Source: Paramecium pentaurelia
Taxonomy: Eukaryota; Ciliophora; Oligohymenophorea; Peniculida; Parameciidae
Reading direction: 5' to 3'
Assembly (NCBI GenBank): GCA_905183005.1
Contig: CAJJDO010000045.1
Coordinates: forward strand, 186,001-250,000
DNA length: 64,000 nucleotides
Positions 1 to 12,414 of this stretch are shown piece by piece (position 1 is the stretch's first letter; each line of letters begins with the position of its first letter). A program made the translations under genes and the position numbers. Below the pieces are notes generated by a model. The model was not told the origin of the DNA. It saw nothing but the letters and a program-made list of their open reading frames with translations, and searched no databases.

Positions 1-3000
1 TTATTTAGGTTAATTATATGGTATTTAAGCCAATTCTAATTTAATACCCAAACTATATTATCTAAATGGTTCTATTTCTAAATTTCTTTTTGGTTATGTT
101 GGTACATTTGTTAATGATTATGAAACTGATGCAGATTTCCTCATTGATTTATTCTTTTATTCCATATAATGATCTTTTTCTAAATTTTATTTAACTTTAG
201 ATTCTACATATCCTAACATATTGGGTCTACATACAAGTTAGAATTCTTTTGAGGTTATTGGTTCAATTAAATGACAATTGCAAATCTTGAAAACTATATC
301 ATCCATAATTGAATATGCAATTGTATTAGAATCTTATTATTCAAATGCATAATTAAATTTAATAATTTCTTCCTTCTAAGTTTTATAACCTTCTGGTAAT
401 ACATATTTTGGATCTTCTGCTAATTTTTTATTGAATTCTTTAATAACATCTTTTTAATCAAAAAACATATTATCTGGATCATCATAAAGTTAAGTATTCT
501 ATCCTTTTGCTGCTGTAACTTATTTCATTCTTTGAATCATCATTTCAATACAAGTATGTGGTTAAATATATTTAGTTCTCTTAGTAAATAGAATACAAGC
601 ATATTAAGTAATAATATGTTTAAATCCTTCATAATTGAAATTTGTCAATTCATTTTTACATTTCAAAAGTTAAATTGCAATAGATCTCATTAAAGCATGT
701 ACTTATTCTCTAGATACTTTAAATACTAATTCATAATCTTTAAGAAATGCCCACAATTCAGGTTCATTTATAGTATCTGATTAATCTTTTAATTCATCAA
801 AATCTTTTGGTTTTATAATTTTATTTCCTGAATTAGCATATTTAAAGAAAACATATTTAAATATCTTATGATATTTTCTAAAGAGTTATTCAACTAAATA
901 ACGTTCTCTATCTTCTTCTAATTATAAATCCCATACTTCATATTCTGTTAATCCATGTTTATTTGGTTAAGCTGCACTTTTTGATCCATCCTTAAATACT
1001 AAATTTGTTTCCCTATCTTTAGTAATTGATACACCTTATTCAATTGATCTTTTTTCTAATTATTTTCTTAAATTCACTTTTTATTTTTGTTAAGCTTCTT
1101 TCATTTATTCAATTTTTTATGCTTCATTAGTTGTTTTATCATCAAATTATTTCTTGATTGTTTCCAATTTTTCTAATACTTTAGGATCTGCTTTAGTAGT
1201 TTTTAAAGAAGCTAAAGAATATTATTCTTCTTTAGATAATTTAATAGATCCTATAGATCGAGAATTAAATGGAATTAATTAATCATCATCTTCAGGAGGT
1301 CCTTACAATTTACTTGCTTATTATTCACGATATTCAATTTCATATTATTCTAATATTCTCTCTGCATTTCCAAATAATTCTAATATTGCCATCATTCCTT
1401 TTGAATTTCTTTTACTAAATTATTTTATTTATATATTGGTATGTGCAATTAATGGTTTTATTTTCTCATTCAATAATTATTATTAAAATTATATAATTGT
1501 TCGAATAATTTCAACTATTTAATTACGTTTTTATGCACCAATTGGATCTTTTACTTATCTCTTTTTTTCAGATGCAAAAAACATAGCCAATGCTATTTTT
1601 ACAAATTTTAAAATAAATTCTTACATTGTCTAATTCTCTACATTCTTTGATAATATATTAATTATGATTTCAGATGATAAACTCTAATAAACTAAATTAT
1701 TTAAAAATATTTTAGCTAAGAAATCTAATAATTAAATAGCATTCTTTATTCCAATATTAAGATTTGATATGAACATAAAGAAATGCATATCAAAAGTATT
1801 TAAAATATAAGTTACTCCCTCTGATGTTTACAATTATTTAATTAAATTTTCAAGTACTAAATTTATTGGTACTGCTTCCATTATTGAAAATATGTGAATG
1901 AAATTATTTAAAATATATTCTCTTATTTATTAATTATCATGATTTTCAACCAATGACAATGTTAAACTAAATATAATTTATAATTAATATACTTTTTATA
2001 TATAAGTGGAGCAAAATTGCTCTTTTATAGACTGAAATGATTTAGTAACTTAAATAAATGATTAAGACACATTAAAGATAGAGATTATGATTTATCTCTA
2101 GATCCTTTTTTAAGAAGTGCAATTATTGTATTTGTCAATGATTCATCTAAATCTGTATTGCCAAGTACTTCACTTAAAAAATTAAGTGAAGATATTCTAG
2201 TATCAATTGTATTCTTAAATTCATTTTCTGCAATCCCAATAGCTTATGTAACCCAATCATTCAAAATACCTGTTGAAACTAATTCTTAATTTTAACTTAA
2301 AGGAATATATATTAATTCAACTGAATTTATGAAATCTTTTGTCTCAGGTAATACATTTCTTATTCCTGTTGTAAATACTTCAACAAAATTATTTCTAGCA
2401 AACTATTATATCATCTCAACATGAAATGAAACTAATTCTGGATGTCTCCTAGTACCCATCAATGCTGTGTGTAACCCTCCTTAATCTTCAAGAAACCATT
2501 CTCTTAATAACTAAACAGGTATCATTGAACTTAATCTAGTGAATAATCTAACTGATTCATAAGCTACATCAAATGATTTAGATATTAAACCAGGTTTAAG
2601 AGCCTTATAATTATAAATAAAAAAATACTTGAAATGCAAATATAAGTGATTTCTTAGTGGAATCTTCATTAAATAATTTAATTAATTAATTTCCATTTGC
2701 ATAAGTTTCTTTATAAAAAGCTACTATAGGCTCAAATACTCCCTTTACTCCTTTTGCCAATATATGAGCAAGATATTTGTTATTATTTGTAAATAAAGAT
2801 GCAGACTATTTAATTGACAGTTACAAGTTCTTAGCCAAAGCAACTATAAAAAATTCTAAACAATTTGATGTTTTATTTAGATCTTTTTTTGGATCTAATT
2901 TTGATAAATCAACTTATTAATTAGCTAGAATTACATTTAACAAATAATATACCTTATGAAATTTTACTATTTGCTAAAATTTTAGTATTACCACCTAAAC

Positions 3001-3456
3001 TTAATAAAGAGTCATCTAACATTTAAGATTATTATAACACTGATGATTGTTATTAACCTCGATAATATTTATCATAAATCTCTAACAATAATTGATGTAT
3101 CATTTCTTTATCACCTCCAAGTATTAAAGCCTTAGTATCTTAATCAATCTAGATATCGACCTTCTGATATTCTTCACATAGAATCTTCCAATTATATAAG
3201 ATTGAAGATTTCTATTAATTATCTTTTAGTGTATCTAACTTAGCCAAAGGAGTCGAAGGTCTTTTAAAAATAATTAAAATAGGAACCTATTTCGTAACTT
3301 CACAATTTCCTTTAGCAATTATCCGAATGCTATGCCATTTTCCAATTGAATTAATGATGCTTTGCTTATCTCCACTTTGTCTGCGTATTTCTTTCCATCC
3401 TAAGGTAAGACTTTTAATTAACAAAGCCAATTGTATAAATTTTCCTTAATTTACAT
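1..3456 (-). CDS. Large CH-like plus helical-repeat protein (3' end off window)
   Basis: About 1,118 codons are visible; the C-terminus runs off the left edge. Translation starts at the ATG at 3456 (MQIKENLYNWLCQLK), followed by LENGIAFGQLLKE, a pattern like the small calponin-homology folds of ciliary and microtubule proteins. After that comes a long run of short amphipathic helices resembling ARM/HEAT repeats, and a Lys/Glu-rich C-terminal part. Four introns restore one frame: 3261-3286 (GTT start, 26 nt), 2967-2991, 2604-2628 and 1967-1992. The intron at 1967-1992 shows that the ATG-rich stretch near 1881 is internal, not a separate gene. A ciliary or cytoskeletal role is an inference from the CH-like start; I do not recognise the orthologue. 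It lies 41 bp downstream of the next gene on the same strand. Confidence 0.75.
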
Positions 3457-3497
3457 TTATTAATATTATTATAATATAAATAGGATTATTAAATTAT

Positions 3498-4296
3498 TCA
3501 TGCTTTCTTATTTTGATTTTGATTTTAATCTCTCAATTTCTGCACTGTTTATTATGCTAATCTACTATAATATTCAATAGGTTTGATGTATAAAGATGTC
3601 TTACTTTTAACCTCTTCTTCATTAATTTAAACTTTCTTTGTAATTTCTTATTCCATCTCTTCCTTTTTTTGTATTTCTAATTTTGGTTCAGTTTTTGCAA
3701 TCACATTCTCAACCTTTTCTTCATCTCCTCCATGCAAAGGAACATCAACAGCAGGACCCCATACCACTCTTATACACCAATTTCCCTATTCTAAAATGTG
3801 TAATAGAGTCTTAAATATAATAAACAAAAGTACTCTCATTTTTAAATTATAATGGAATACACACAAAGGTTGAGTCTATATTCCATGCTGAACTTTTTAT
3901 AACATATTTTGAGCCCTTTATCCTCTAGTCTTAATAAAGACCATATTTTCTGCTACCTCTAAATAGAACCTTGCAATCTACCATTTAAGTGGTCCATTGT
4001 TCATAACATCTTCATAAAATCTATTAAAATATTAAATATTAATACTAAGCAGCTAACTCATTTGATAGGAATAGAAACATGAATTGCAATCTAAATCCCC
4101 TTTTATTCTCTAAAAATAATGCTGGATTGCTGTCTGGATATTCATATAAAGTAATGACTCTTCTTGATGGATATTTATCTTCTGTTGGTAGGAACTCTTC
4201 AATTACTTCTTAATAATCTGGTGGAATTGGTTTTCCTGACAACATGATTTTTCTAACTTCTTCAGCCATAGCCTCATAATGTCTTAATGTTTGCAT
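3498..4296 (-). CDS. Unknown protein, about 250 aa
   Basis: The frame opens at ATG 4296 (MQTLRHYEAMAEEVRKIML) and closes at TGA 3500-3498. A 25-nt intron at 4021-4045 is required to stay in frame. A second stretch at 3810-3833 (24 nt, GTAC...AAG) translates into a hydrophobic patch unlike its surroundings and is probably also an intron; because it is a multiple of three the frame does not prove it. Removing both gives 249 residues. The N-terminal half is mixed, with several aromatic residues; the C-terminal third is Lys/Glu-rich and probably helical or disordered. No known domain was recognised. It is followed closely on the same strand by the large helical-repeat gene. Confidence 0.6.
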
Positions 4297-4689
4297 TAAA
4301 ATTTATATAAAAGTAGAGTTAAAAATTTTAGTGATTTCAACTCATTTATAATTTCTTGCTTATATTTGGAATGCCTTACATTTCATTTTATATATAATAT
4401 ATTGTTATAATTTATTATATTAATAGATACTCTAAAAATTATATAATACATTAATCAATATATTAGATTAAACATTTTGTATAAGTGTTCTATTACTCAT
4501 ACAATCAAATTATTAAATGATATGAAGAATAATAATTTTATATCTATATATATAGAGATGAGGAATGAAATATGATAATTAGAAATTAAAATGGGAGATG
4601 AGTAGATTATTTAAAGATATTATAATTGAAAGAAGTCAATAGAATGAATATAAATGTATTTAACTAACATAAATTATATCAACTTATTA
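4297..4689. other. Intergenic, divergent promoter region
   Basis: AT-rich spacer between two divergent genes. I see no coding frame, RNA gene or repeat in it; it must hold both promoters. Confidence 0.5.
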
Positions 4690-5003
4690 ATGTATTTCTA
4701 AAATACAAATTCTGCTTAAAGAAACGTTCCAGTGATTTAATTACAAACCCCATACAATAACTAGCAATATGTAATTTTAATCATTAAGGTTAATAGCGCT
4801 CTCCTACTAATTAATATTTCACAATACAAAGTTAAACAAGACCATTCCAAGAAAGTCCAAAAGCTAATAATACTAAAGAGTAATTGGATTCATTATACAT
4901 AAATCTCAGAAAGGAAAATTAAACTCTCAAAGACAAACTTTAACATATTAGTGCTTAAGTTGATGAAGCTTAATTAAAGCTGGAATAATATAAAAAATCA
5001 TGA
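4690..5003 (+). CDS. Small coiled-coil protein, 95 aa
   Basis: The frame starts at ATG 4690 (MYFQNTNSAQRNVPV), is interrupted by a 26-nt intron at 4771-4796, and ends at TGA 5001-5003. Read unspliced, the sequence becomes a hydrophobic Ile/Leu-rich run; spliced, it gives a Gln/Ser/Pro-rich N-terminal half followed by a heptad-like coiled coil (LDSLYINLRKENQTLKDKL and onward). This change in character supports the intron. No family was recognised. Coiled-coil proteins of this size in ciliates are often cytoskeletal or basal-body associated, but nothing here proves that. Confidence 0.55.
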
Positions 5004-5907
5004 TATTTATATATACGGCTATTTGATTTTAGAATTATTATTTTATAAATAAGAATCAAAAAAGTAAAATACAATATCCCTAAATCTAGAATTGTTAATT
5101 GAGCCTAAAAGTTTTTAAACAAACAATATTGATTCTATTCTGAAAATTCAAGGAGAAATTAATTTTTATAGATATAAGTAAAATATTGGAACAAGCTTCG
5201 TAATAATTTCTATCATCTAAAATCTCTAGAATTTAATAATAATCTTAATCAAAGAAAATAAAATTATAAGGTTTTAGAAGACTAGCTTAATTATCAAAGG
5301 TATACTTAATTTAATATTATTGAAGATTCATTTTTAATTTAAAATGAACTCAATCTAATTCGATTAATCATACAAAAATATTTTTGGATATTCCATAAGT
5401 TTATGATTTTTTTTAAATCAAAATACTTTGTGAATAAGCATCCTTGATTATTAATTAAAAATATGTAAAAAGTTTACATCAATTTGAAAACTTATATTAG
5501 TGTAATCAAATTACTTAATTGAATGAATAATTTGCATTTATCAATTCGATATTTGAATATATTTTGTATTAAATTTGAAATTGACAATTAAATATTTATT
5601 TGTTTATTATCTATACTGAGATTAGCTTAAGTGATCTTTATAAAATTTGCTTGTCTTTATTCTATAGATATAATTATTAATAAAATTAATATGAGTGTAC
5701 AATATCTTTTTTGTATTTATAATAAATCTAAGTATTTTTAACGATCATTGAGTTATAATCATCTTGTATTCTAATAAACAATGATTTAGAACATAATTAA
5801 TCAGTATTATTCAAAAAGACTTGATGAGTGATCTAATAAGCTTTTTCTTTAAAAAATAATGATTAATATTAATGTTTCGTTTTTTATGCAAATTCAACTT
5901 CAGATAA
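5004..5907. other. Intergenic region with a doubtful coding-like stretch
   Basis: Mostly very AT-rich non-coding sequence. Between about 5130 and 5406 on the plus strand there is a Gln/Ser/Lys-rich frame (DISKILEQASQQFLSSKIS) that continues past a possible 26-nt intron at 5290-5315 and stops at TGA near 5406. It has no convincing start codon and no clean link to the upstream gene, so it is not called as a gene. Confidence 0.3.
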
Positions 5908-6809
5908 ATGGCTAAATCTTAAGCTGATTTCTATCATGCCAATGGATATCTAGTACTTCCAAATATTATTAGTCATTAAGAAATTGATAAATTACTTTAA
6001 AGAACACATTAATTAGTTGAAAATGCTGATCTAGTAAATAATTAAGTATAGTTAAATAACTATCCTAGATGTTTTTTGATACTAAAAATGCTCCAAGAGG
6101 CATGAGCTTTTTAGATACTGCATCTAAAATAGGGTATTTATTAGAAGTTGGTATGATTGATGAATAAGGAAAGTTAAAGGTAAAAGATAAAAAGCTTGCT
6201 CTAAATAAAATTGGACATGCTATGCACGATCTTGATCCAGTATTTGAAAGGTTCTCTTATAATAACATTTTCAAAGCTATTCTTTAAGGAGTTGGATACA
6301 TTGACCCCATACTTGCCTAAACTATGGTAATATTTAAAAATCAAAAATTTGGAACTGCTGTAGATATGCATACAGATAATACTTATATTATTAGTGAACC
6401 TAAACTATCATGTATGGGATTATGGATAGCACTTGAAGATGCAACAAAAAATAATGGATGTATGTATGCATTTCCTAAATCCCATCTAACTCCAACAACC
6501 TATTTCAATATCTTAGATGAAACTAGAAGAAACACAACAATGATTGGATCAAATCCAGAATATAATAAAAATTATGATCCTGCAAAAGCTGAATGCTTAG
6601 AAGTCACTAAAGGCTCAGTTATCTTGCTTCATGGGGATCTTGTACATTTTTCTGGACATAATCATTCAACTTAATCTAGACATGCTTATACACTTCATTT
6701 TATAGAAGGACATAATAATTATTGGAGTAAAAAAGCATGGCTTTAGAGAATTCCTGAATTACCCTTCTAATAATATTATAAAAGAGTTTCAGAAATTGAT
6801 ACATTTTGA
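5908..6809 (+). CDS. PHYHD1: Phytanoyl-CoA dioxygenase domain protein (PHYHD1-like), 292 aa
   Basis: An Fe(II)/2-oxoglutarate-dependent oxygenase of the PhyH family. The frame starts at ATG 5908, has one 23-nt intron at 6046-6068, and ends at TGA 6807-6809. Length (292 aa) matches animal PHYHD1 (about 291). Visible signature parts are NKIGHAMHDLDPVF in the N-terminal half, the HxD iron ligands in VDMHTDNTY, the GLWIALEDATKNNGCMYAFP core strand, and the distal His and Arg in GDLVHF and SRHAYTLHF. The TAA at 6673 lies inside the conserved C-terminal core (NHST-Q-SRHAY), so it must be read as glutamine. The physiological substrate of PHYHD1 is not settled; oxygenase activity is inferred from the intact iron ligands. 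Confidence 0.9.
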
Positions 6810-6920
6810 TTTAATAGAAATCATATGCTAAGTATATATTTTCAAATAATAAATTTTCAATTATGGTAAACCAATAAGTTTTCTAAACTTATATGAATAT
6901 ATTTTAATTAATTAATAAAA

Positions 6921-7252
6921 ATGTCATCTCAAACAACAGCCTAATATAGAATGTACTTGGGTGCTAGAGTGTTGTGGCCACCTGATTGTCCTGATGATAT
7001 TCTAGAAGGAGCTATAAATGAAACACAGACTTGTTTAAAAACATTTGAAGCAAAAGATGGATAAAAGGTAACAGTTTCATAACTTATTTATAGATGGCTG
7101 AACACTTAAAGAAGTATTTGGATACTAATTTTGAACCATTTTGGCACGTATTTTTTGGTAAGAATTTTGGATGTCATTCTATTCATGAAAAAAGAAGATT
7201 TATCTACTTTTACATTGATAAAACAGCATACCTATTTTACAAAACATAATGA
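6921..7252 (+). CDS. LC8-type dynein light chain, 101 aa
   Basis: The frame starts at ATG 6921, has a 26-nt intron at 7068-7093, and ends at TGA 7250-7252. The C-terminal half has the LC8/DYNLL pattern: MAEHLKKYLDTNFEPFWHV, then FFGKNFGCHSIHEKRRF and IYFYIDKTAYLFYK, which match in order and spacing the beta strands that form the dimer and bind partner peptides. Family members act in cytoplasmic and axonemal dynein and as general dimerisation hubs. The N-terminus (LGARVLWPPDCPDD) differs from canonical LC8, so this is likely one of the divergent axonemal-type paralogues common in ciliates. It lies 111 bp after the PHYHD1-like gene on the same strand. Confidence 0.9.
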
Positions 7253-7879
7253 AATATATATATCAGAGATAATTATTTTTTTTATTTAAACAATTTTATT
7301 CTTCTTTTTAGGCTTTCATTTTTTCAAATTTGAAATGTCTTCTATGTTTTTATTCATATAAAAACTAATAAATGTAAATTTTTATAATTAATGAAATATA
7401 ATAAATCAAATTTCCATTTGTTTCTTTAACAAATATTGAATCTTTGATTTTTGATATATAAATATATATATAATCTGATTTAAATTGATATTTATAAAAT
7501 ATCTTTTGCATTATTTAAATTAATCATATTACTTTAATATTTATATATGATTAATTATGTATTTACTATCTTAATTAAATTAATAAATAATGTTGTAAAT
7601 AATTAAGATATATTAAAATTTAATATTTTATCAAGATATCTAATGTAATTTATAAATATCAATTATAATTTATGATTCAAATATACGTATTGCTTAACAA
7701 TTTTAAATTATCTTAAATAGATTGATTTTAAATAATAATAAATCCCTTTTTCATATTGAAGAGTTAATATGAAATGATAAGTTTTCATTTGAATACTTAA
7801 ATAAATTATAGAATGTAAATATATTCATTGTTTGCATTATGAAATAACTTAAAAATAATCATTTTAAATCTGAGATTAC
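7253..7879. other. Intergenic between convergent genes
   Basis: Very AT-rich 0.6-kb gap between convergent genes. No open frame with coding character, RNA gene or repeat was seen on either strand. Confidence 0.5.
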
Positions 7880-10580
7880 TCAATTAATTGGCTTGTATTG
7901 TGAAACAATGATTTATGGTGATTATTGACCATTCAAATCTTGGATAATTCTATTAGGATTTATACGATCTAGTATCTATGATGAAATATTTTCTTCTTTA
8001 GGATATAAATTTCTAATATATAAGTAATTTGATTACTTTTGAGATTCCCCAGTAATAACTACCTATCTAGTTGTTGTTATACTGTTATTCATCTATTGAA
8101 ACCCTATATTCTATGAAATAGGAGTTGGGGAGGGTACTATTTATTATGATGATTAATATATTGCAGATTGAGTATTATTATTCTATTTGATATAACTGTT
8201 TGTTTAGATGATAGGTTATTATTATTAAATATAAGTTGTAGATGTTATTTTCTACTACTATTATGAAGGGGATCTTTTGGATTATCTAATTTTCACTTCT
8301 TATAGAATATTCAATTAAGATTCATATTCAGTGATCTAATCTATTAAATAATGAATACTTTTTATAACATAACATTAATACGAGATTCTTGATCTCTTTT
8401 TAAATTTTATAGTCTTCCTAGTTCCAATTATAAATTTTCAACTTATACCTCTAATTCCCTAATTCTTTGATCTTTGATTCTTACCTATTCTTTAATTACA
8501 ATAACTGAACTTTAATTGTTCATAGAATAATTTCCATTTTGTTCTAATTCTAATATTCTTTTATTTTTCTATTAAATTATATCTGTTAATTCTTTTATTT
8601 TAGGTTCATCTGTTAATACAACAGTTTTTTCAATTAATGACTAAGTATTTCTAGTTTCATATTCTTTAGATCTAGTTTCAAATTCTCTTATTTTTGTTTC
8701 ATAAGTAGCAATACGACTCTCATAATTAGTTATACGACTCTCATAAGAGTTAATTTAAAATAGATATTCCCTTATTTTAGCTTCTAATTCTCTAACTTTA
8801 GAATCATCATTATATTATTTAACTGATTATGATTATTAAGATTACAATTCTTTAATTCTGAGTTCTAATTCTTAAATTTTATTATAATAATTATCTCTTT
8901 CTATTCTAATTGAATCATCTTATTATACTTTAAATCCTGTATTTTATTATTCTCTTAAAGTACTACTTTATTCTCTTAATCTAGTTTCTAAATCTGAAAT
9001 TTATCTCTAAAACATATCTCTTTCTTTTTTGATTTAAATGTATTAAGCATCAGTCTCTATGTTAACAAATGTAGTTTATATATTAGTTTATTACCTAAGT
9101 AATTTTTCATATTCCATTCTCAAAGAATCATATTCCTTTAATCTAATTTCAGTTTAGAAATAACGATTTTTCCATACTTCAAGTTCTTTTTGATAATTTT
9201 ATATTTCTTTAGTAAGATTTTCTACATTTTTATATTTAGATGAATTAGCATCAATAATCTCTTTATATTTTATATAATTAGCATTTTGTTCATTATATTT
9301 TATAGTTAATTCTTAGAACTATTATTCTAATTCTTTGATTCTTAACATAAAAGTATCACAATCTCTTTCTAATTCTTCAATTTATAATTCAAGTTTCCAC
9401 TTTTCTTATTCTAATTCTTCAAATTTTTCAGCATTAAAAACATTAGCTTACATTTTAAATCCTTCCATATCTTTATTTTATTATTCAAATTTATTTTATG
9501 TATCCTATAATTATCTTCTCAATTATTCCAATTAATTTTCATATTCTGAATTTTACATAGCTGAATTTTAATATTTACTTTACTATTATTAAGATATTTA
9601 TAAATTTAATTAAGCTCTACTCTTTTAAATATCTTAATCTCTTTCAGCCAATAAACGATTAAGTTAATCAATTCTAGCTAATAATTTAGCCTCATCAGAA
9701 GCTTCAAATTTTGCTTCCATGGCTAAACATCTTTTTTTCCATTACCCTATTTCATGAATATATGCTTTTATATCATCTTCCAATTAACTTACTCTATTAT
9801 TGGAAGATAATTTAATTCTAATTTCTTGACTTTCTAAAGCAAGAGCATCATATCTCTCTTCCCATCTATGAATTTCTCTTTTTAATTCTTCAATCAAAGC
9901 TTCTTAATCACTTAATTGTTATTAAAGTAAATCGACAGTTTAATATTTCTCAAACTTTTTCTTTGCATCCAATTCATACAACTTTAGTCTATTTTAATAA
10001 TAAGCTAATTATTTTAATTGTTCTGTATTTTCTTTATCTTTTTACTCTAATTCTGCACATCTTTTTTTCCATTTCTCCAATTCCATCTATATATTATCCA
10101 TTTCTATCTTTTATTTTGATTCAATTCCACTTTTTAACATCTTTATCTCCTTATTAGCTGCTTCCAATTCTTATTAAGTGATTAACAACTCCTTCCTTAA
10201 CATTTCTGCATCAGAACTAGATGAAGCCTTATAAGTGGCTACTTCTCTTTTTAGTTCTTCAATAACTTCTCTATCGATTAATAATCTATAATATACCTCA
10301 TTCTCTAATTGTCTTATATCAATTCTTCATAATGTTGTTATCTTTCAGCTTCTGATTTCTCAAAAGTTTTTGTCTTTTGTACAACTAGAAAATCTTTTTC
10401 ATCTACTCTCCCTAACAACTGACTCTAAGTCCAAGAAGTTTATTATTGTATAACAGGTTGAAAAGTTGAGAAACTCTCTTCCTTGAAACGGATTTATTGT
10501 GTTTCATTATTGTACATTGATTGGAATGTACCAACTTAACTCTATTAATTCCAAGATTGATATGTATTGCTTGAATTCAT
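7880..10580 (-). CDS. Long coiled-coil protein, 883 aa
   Basis: Starts at ATG 10580 (MNSSNTYQSWNQQSQVGTF) and ends at TGA 7882-7880. Introns at 10271-10296 (26 nt) and 8336-8358 (23 nt) are needed to keep the frame; both have GTA...TAG ends. The first about 100 residues are Gln/Ser/Thr-rich; residues of roughly 100 to 750 are an almost uninterrupted coiled coil full of Glu, Lys, Leu and Gln (for example MENDIQMELEKWKKRC-type heptads, repeated as ...EIGQWKKRC...). A short repeated motif YESRI occurs near 8710-8750. The last about 130 residues are low-complexity Gln/Ser/Pro. A structural, probably cytoskeletal, role is inferred from architecture only; no orthologue was recognised. Confidence 0.8.
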
Positions 10581-10666
10581 TATTTAATTAATGAAGATAC
10601 TATATAATGATAATGTGGATCTAGACTTTGAATACTCAATATTTTGTTATATAATTTTTAATTAAC

Positions 10667-12358
10667 ATGGCTGACTTGACAACTTTGCGTAGTCAAATCA
10701 ATCAATGGACATTAGATTAAGATAATAAAGTATCAATAATGATAATACATTATCTTTCTTTAGACCTTCATTAAATTGGATCAAATGAGTACCAATCTAC
10801 TTACAAAATTTGGAGCTGTGTCATCAGATATCCGATCAGTTCAACATTCAGCTAACTCTATCCATGCACAAATCAATCAAGCCTTCAATAAATTTTTAAC
10901 TTTGAGTGATAGTCGCTTTACTGAATAAGTATATTCTTTTATAGATTATTCAAGAGAATGGCTCCTCCATAAGAAGCTCCTCCAAAAGCTGCACCTCCAT
11001 AAACTAAAGATGATGGATTAACAACAGCTCAAAAGTATACTAAAGCCTTAGGTGTAGCTTTACAATCTCTTGATTTACAATAAATGGCATAAGATGGTAT
11101 TCGATTCTCTATATCTCTTAGATGATATATTTGATGATAGAGATGATAAATCAATCTCTGTCTTCTCTGCAGCTACAACTAGTGGTACTGTAAGCAAGTC
11201 TGTTAAGTTACCTGCTATGTTTGGAACACCCTAATTCAACAACAACAAATTCATTGGTTAAGCATTCCATACTATTCTTAGGTCTTTTTGATGACTTTGA
11301 TGAAGCTCCCATCTAAGAACCAGTACGTCAATCTGCTCCTGCTCCCGCTTACAGACAATCTGAGGCTCAATCTTAATAAATGCCTATTGCAAATTAGTAA
11401 TCTCAATTGGTTCCACCATAGAATTAATAACAAATTAGATAATCAATTAGATAAGATCAATCTTAAATCTCATATACAGGTGACAACAATTAATTCATTA
11501 CACGAACAAATTCTGCTCTAGGCAATTCAATGATGGATTAATAATTCGGATTTACAGACCCTCAATAAAAGGAAGCATTTAACCTAGCATTTGCACCACC
11601 ATATCAATAACAACAATAATAAGGACTCTAACCATAACCTCCTCTTTAAACTGCTTCACAAACACAAAGACCAACAGTAGTTGATCCACCTCCCCCTCCA
11701 CCTCCTCCCCCTACCTAATAACCTTATTATTAATAACCATAATTATAATAGCCAGTATTATAATAACCACCTCCATAATAGTAAATTCAACCTCCTTAAA
11801 CTCTTTAAGAATAATTAAATTAGTTAATTTTACAAAAAAGAGAACAAAATCAGCCATAATAATAACCAAATTAGCAATAATAATAGATTCCAATCCCTTA
11901 AACTAATCTCTAATAATAACCATAATAATAATAATTTTTGGAAAATCCTCAATAAAGAAACTCCCAATAACCATAAAAAGTATTTTAACCACCCTCTGTT
12001 ATTGGAGCACCAACTTATGCACAAAAAAAGGATAAAATAGTAGGCTTATTCGAAGAGGATGATGATGATGATAATGATGGTGGATTATTTAAATCTACAT
12101 CAACAAATAAATAAAAATTCAATAACTTACTTACTGATGGAGTTGCAAAACAAGATGAAATTAAAAAACCAGTAGCAATTGTTGTTAAAGAAGAAGAAGA
12201 TACAGATTTCATCCCTTAGCCTAGAGTACAAAGTATTAAGCCACCCCCAAAAAAACAACTTTTTGATGAAACTGAAGAAGAGAATCTTTAAAAGGCAAAT
12301 GCAGATAAAATAGCTGCTATGTATACATAATAATAATAACAAAAGCAGCAGTAATAAC

Positions 12359-12414
<56 letters not shown>

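Noticed and set aside
1861..1881. ATG at 1881 as the start of a separate minus-strand gene
   Set aside because: A 26-nt intron at 1967-1992 joins the upstream frame smoothly to this one, so it is internal.
4706..5406. A 700-nt plus-strand frame without TGA
   Set aside because: Its translation is Ile/Leu/Asn-rich and non-coding in character over the first half, where the spliced alternative gives a proper coiled coil.
9335..10157. Short plus-strand frames rich in Asn/Ser/Phe
   Set aside because: Antisense of the coiled-coil gene at 7880-10580.
11711..12360. Several Leu-rich minus-strand frames
   Set aside because: They mirror the Gln-codon (TAA/TAG) runs of the FAM21-like gene and have no start, domain or TGA-ended structure of their own.
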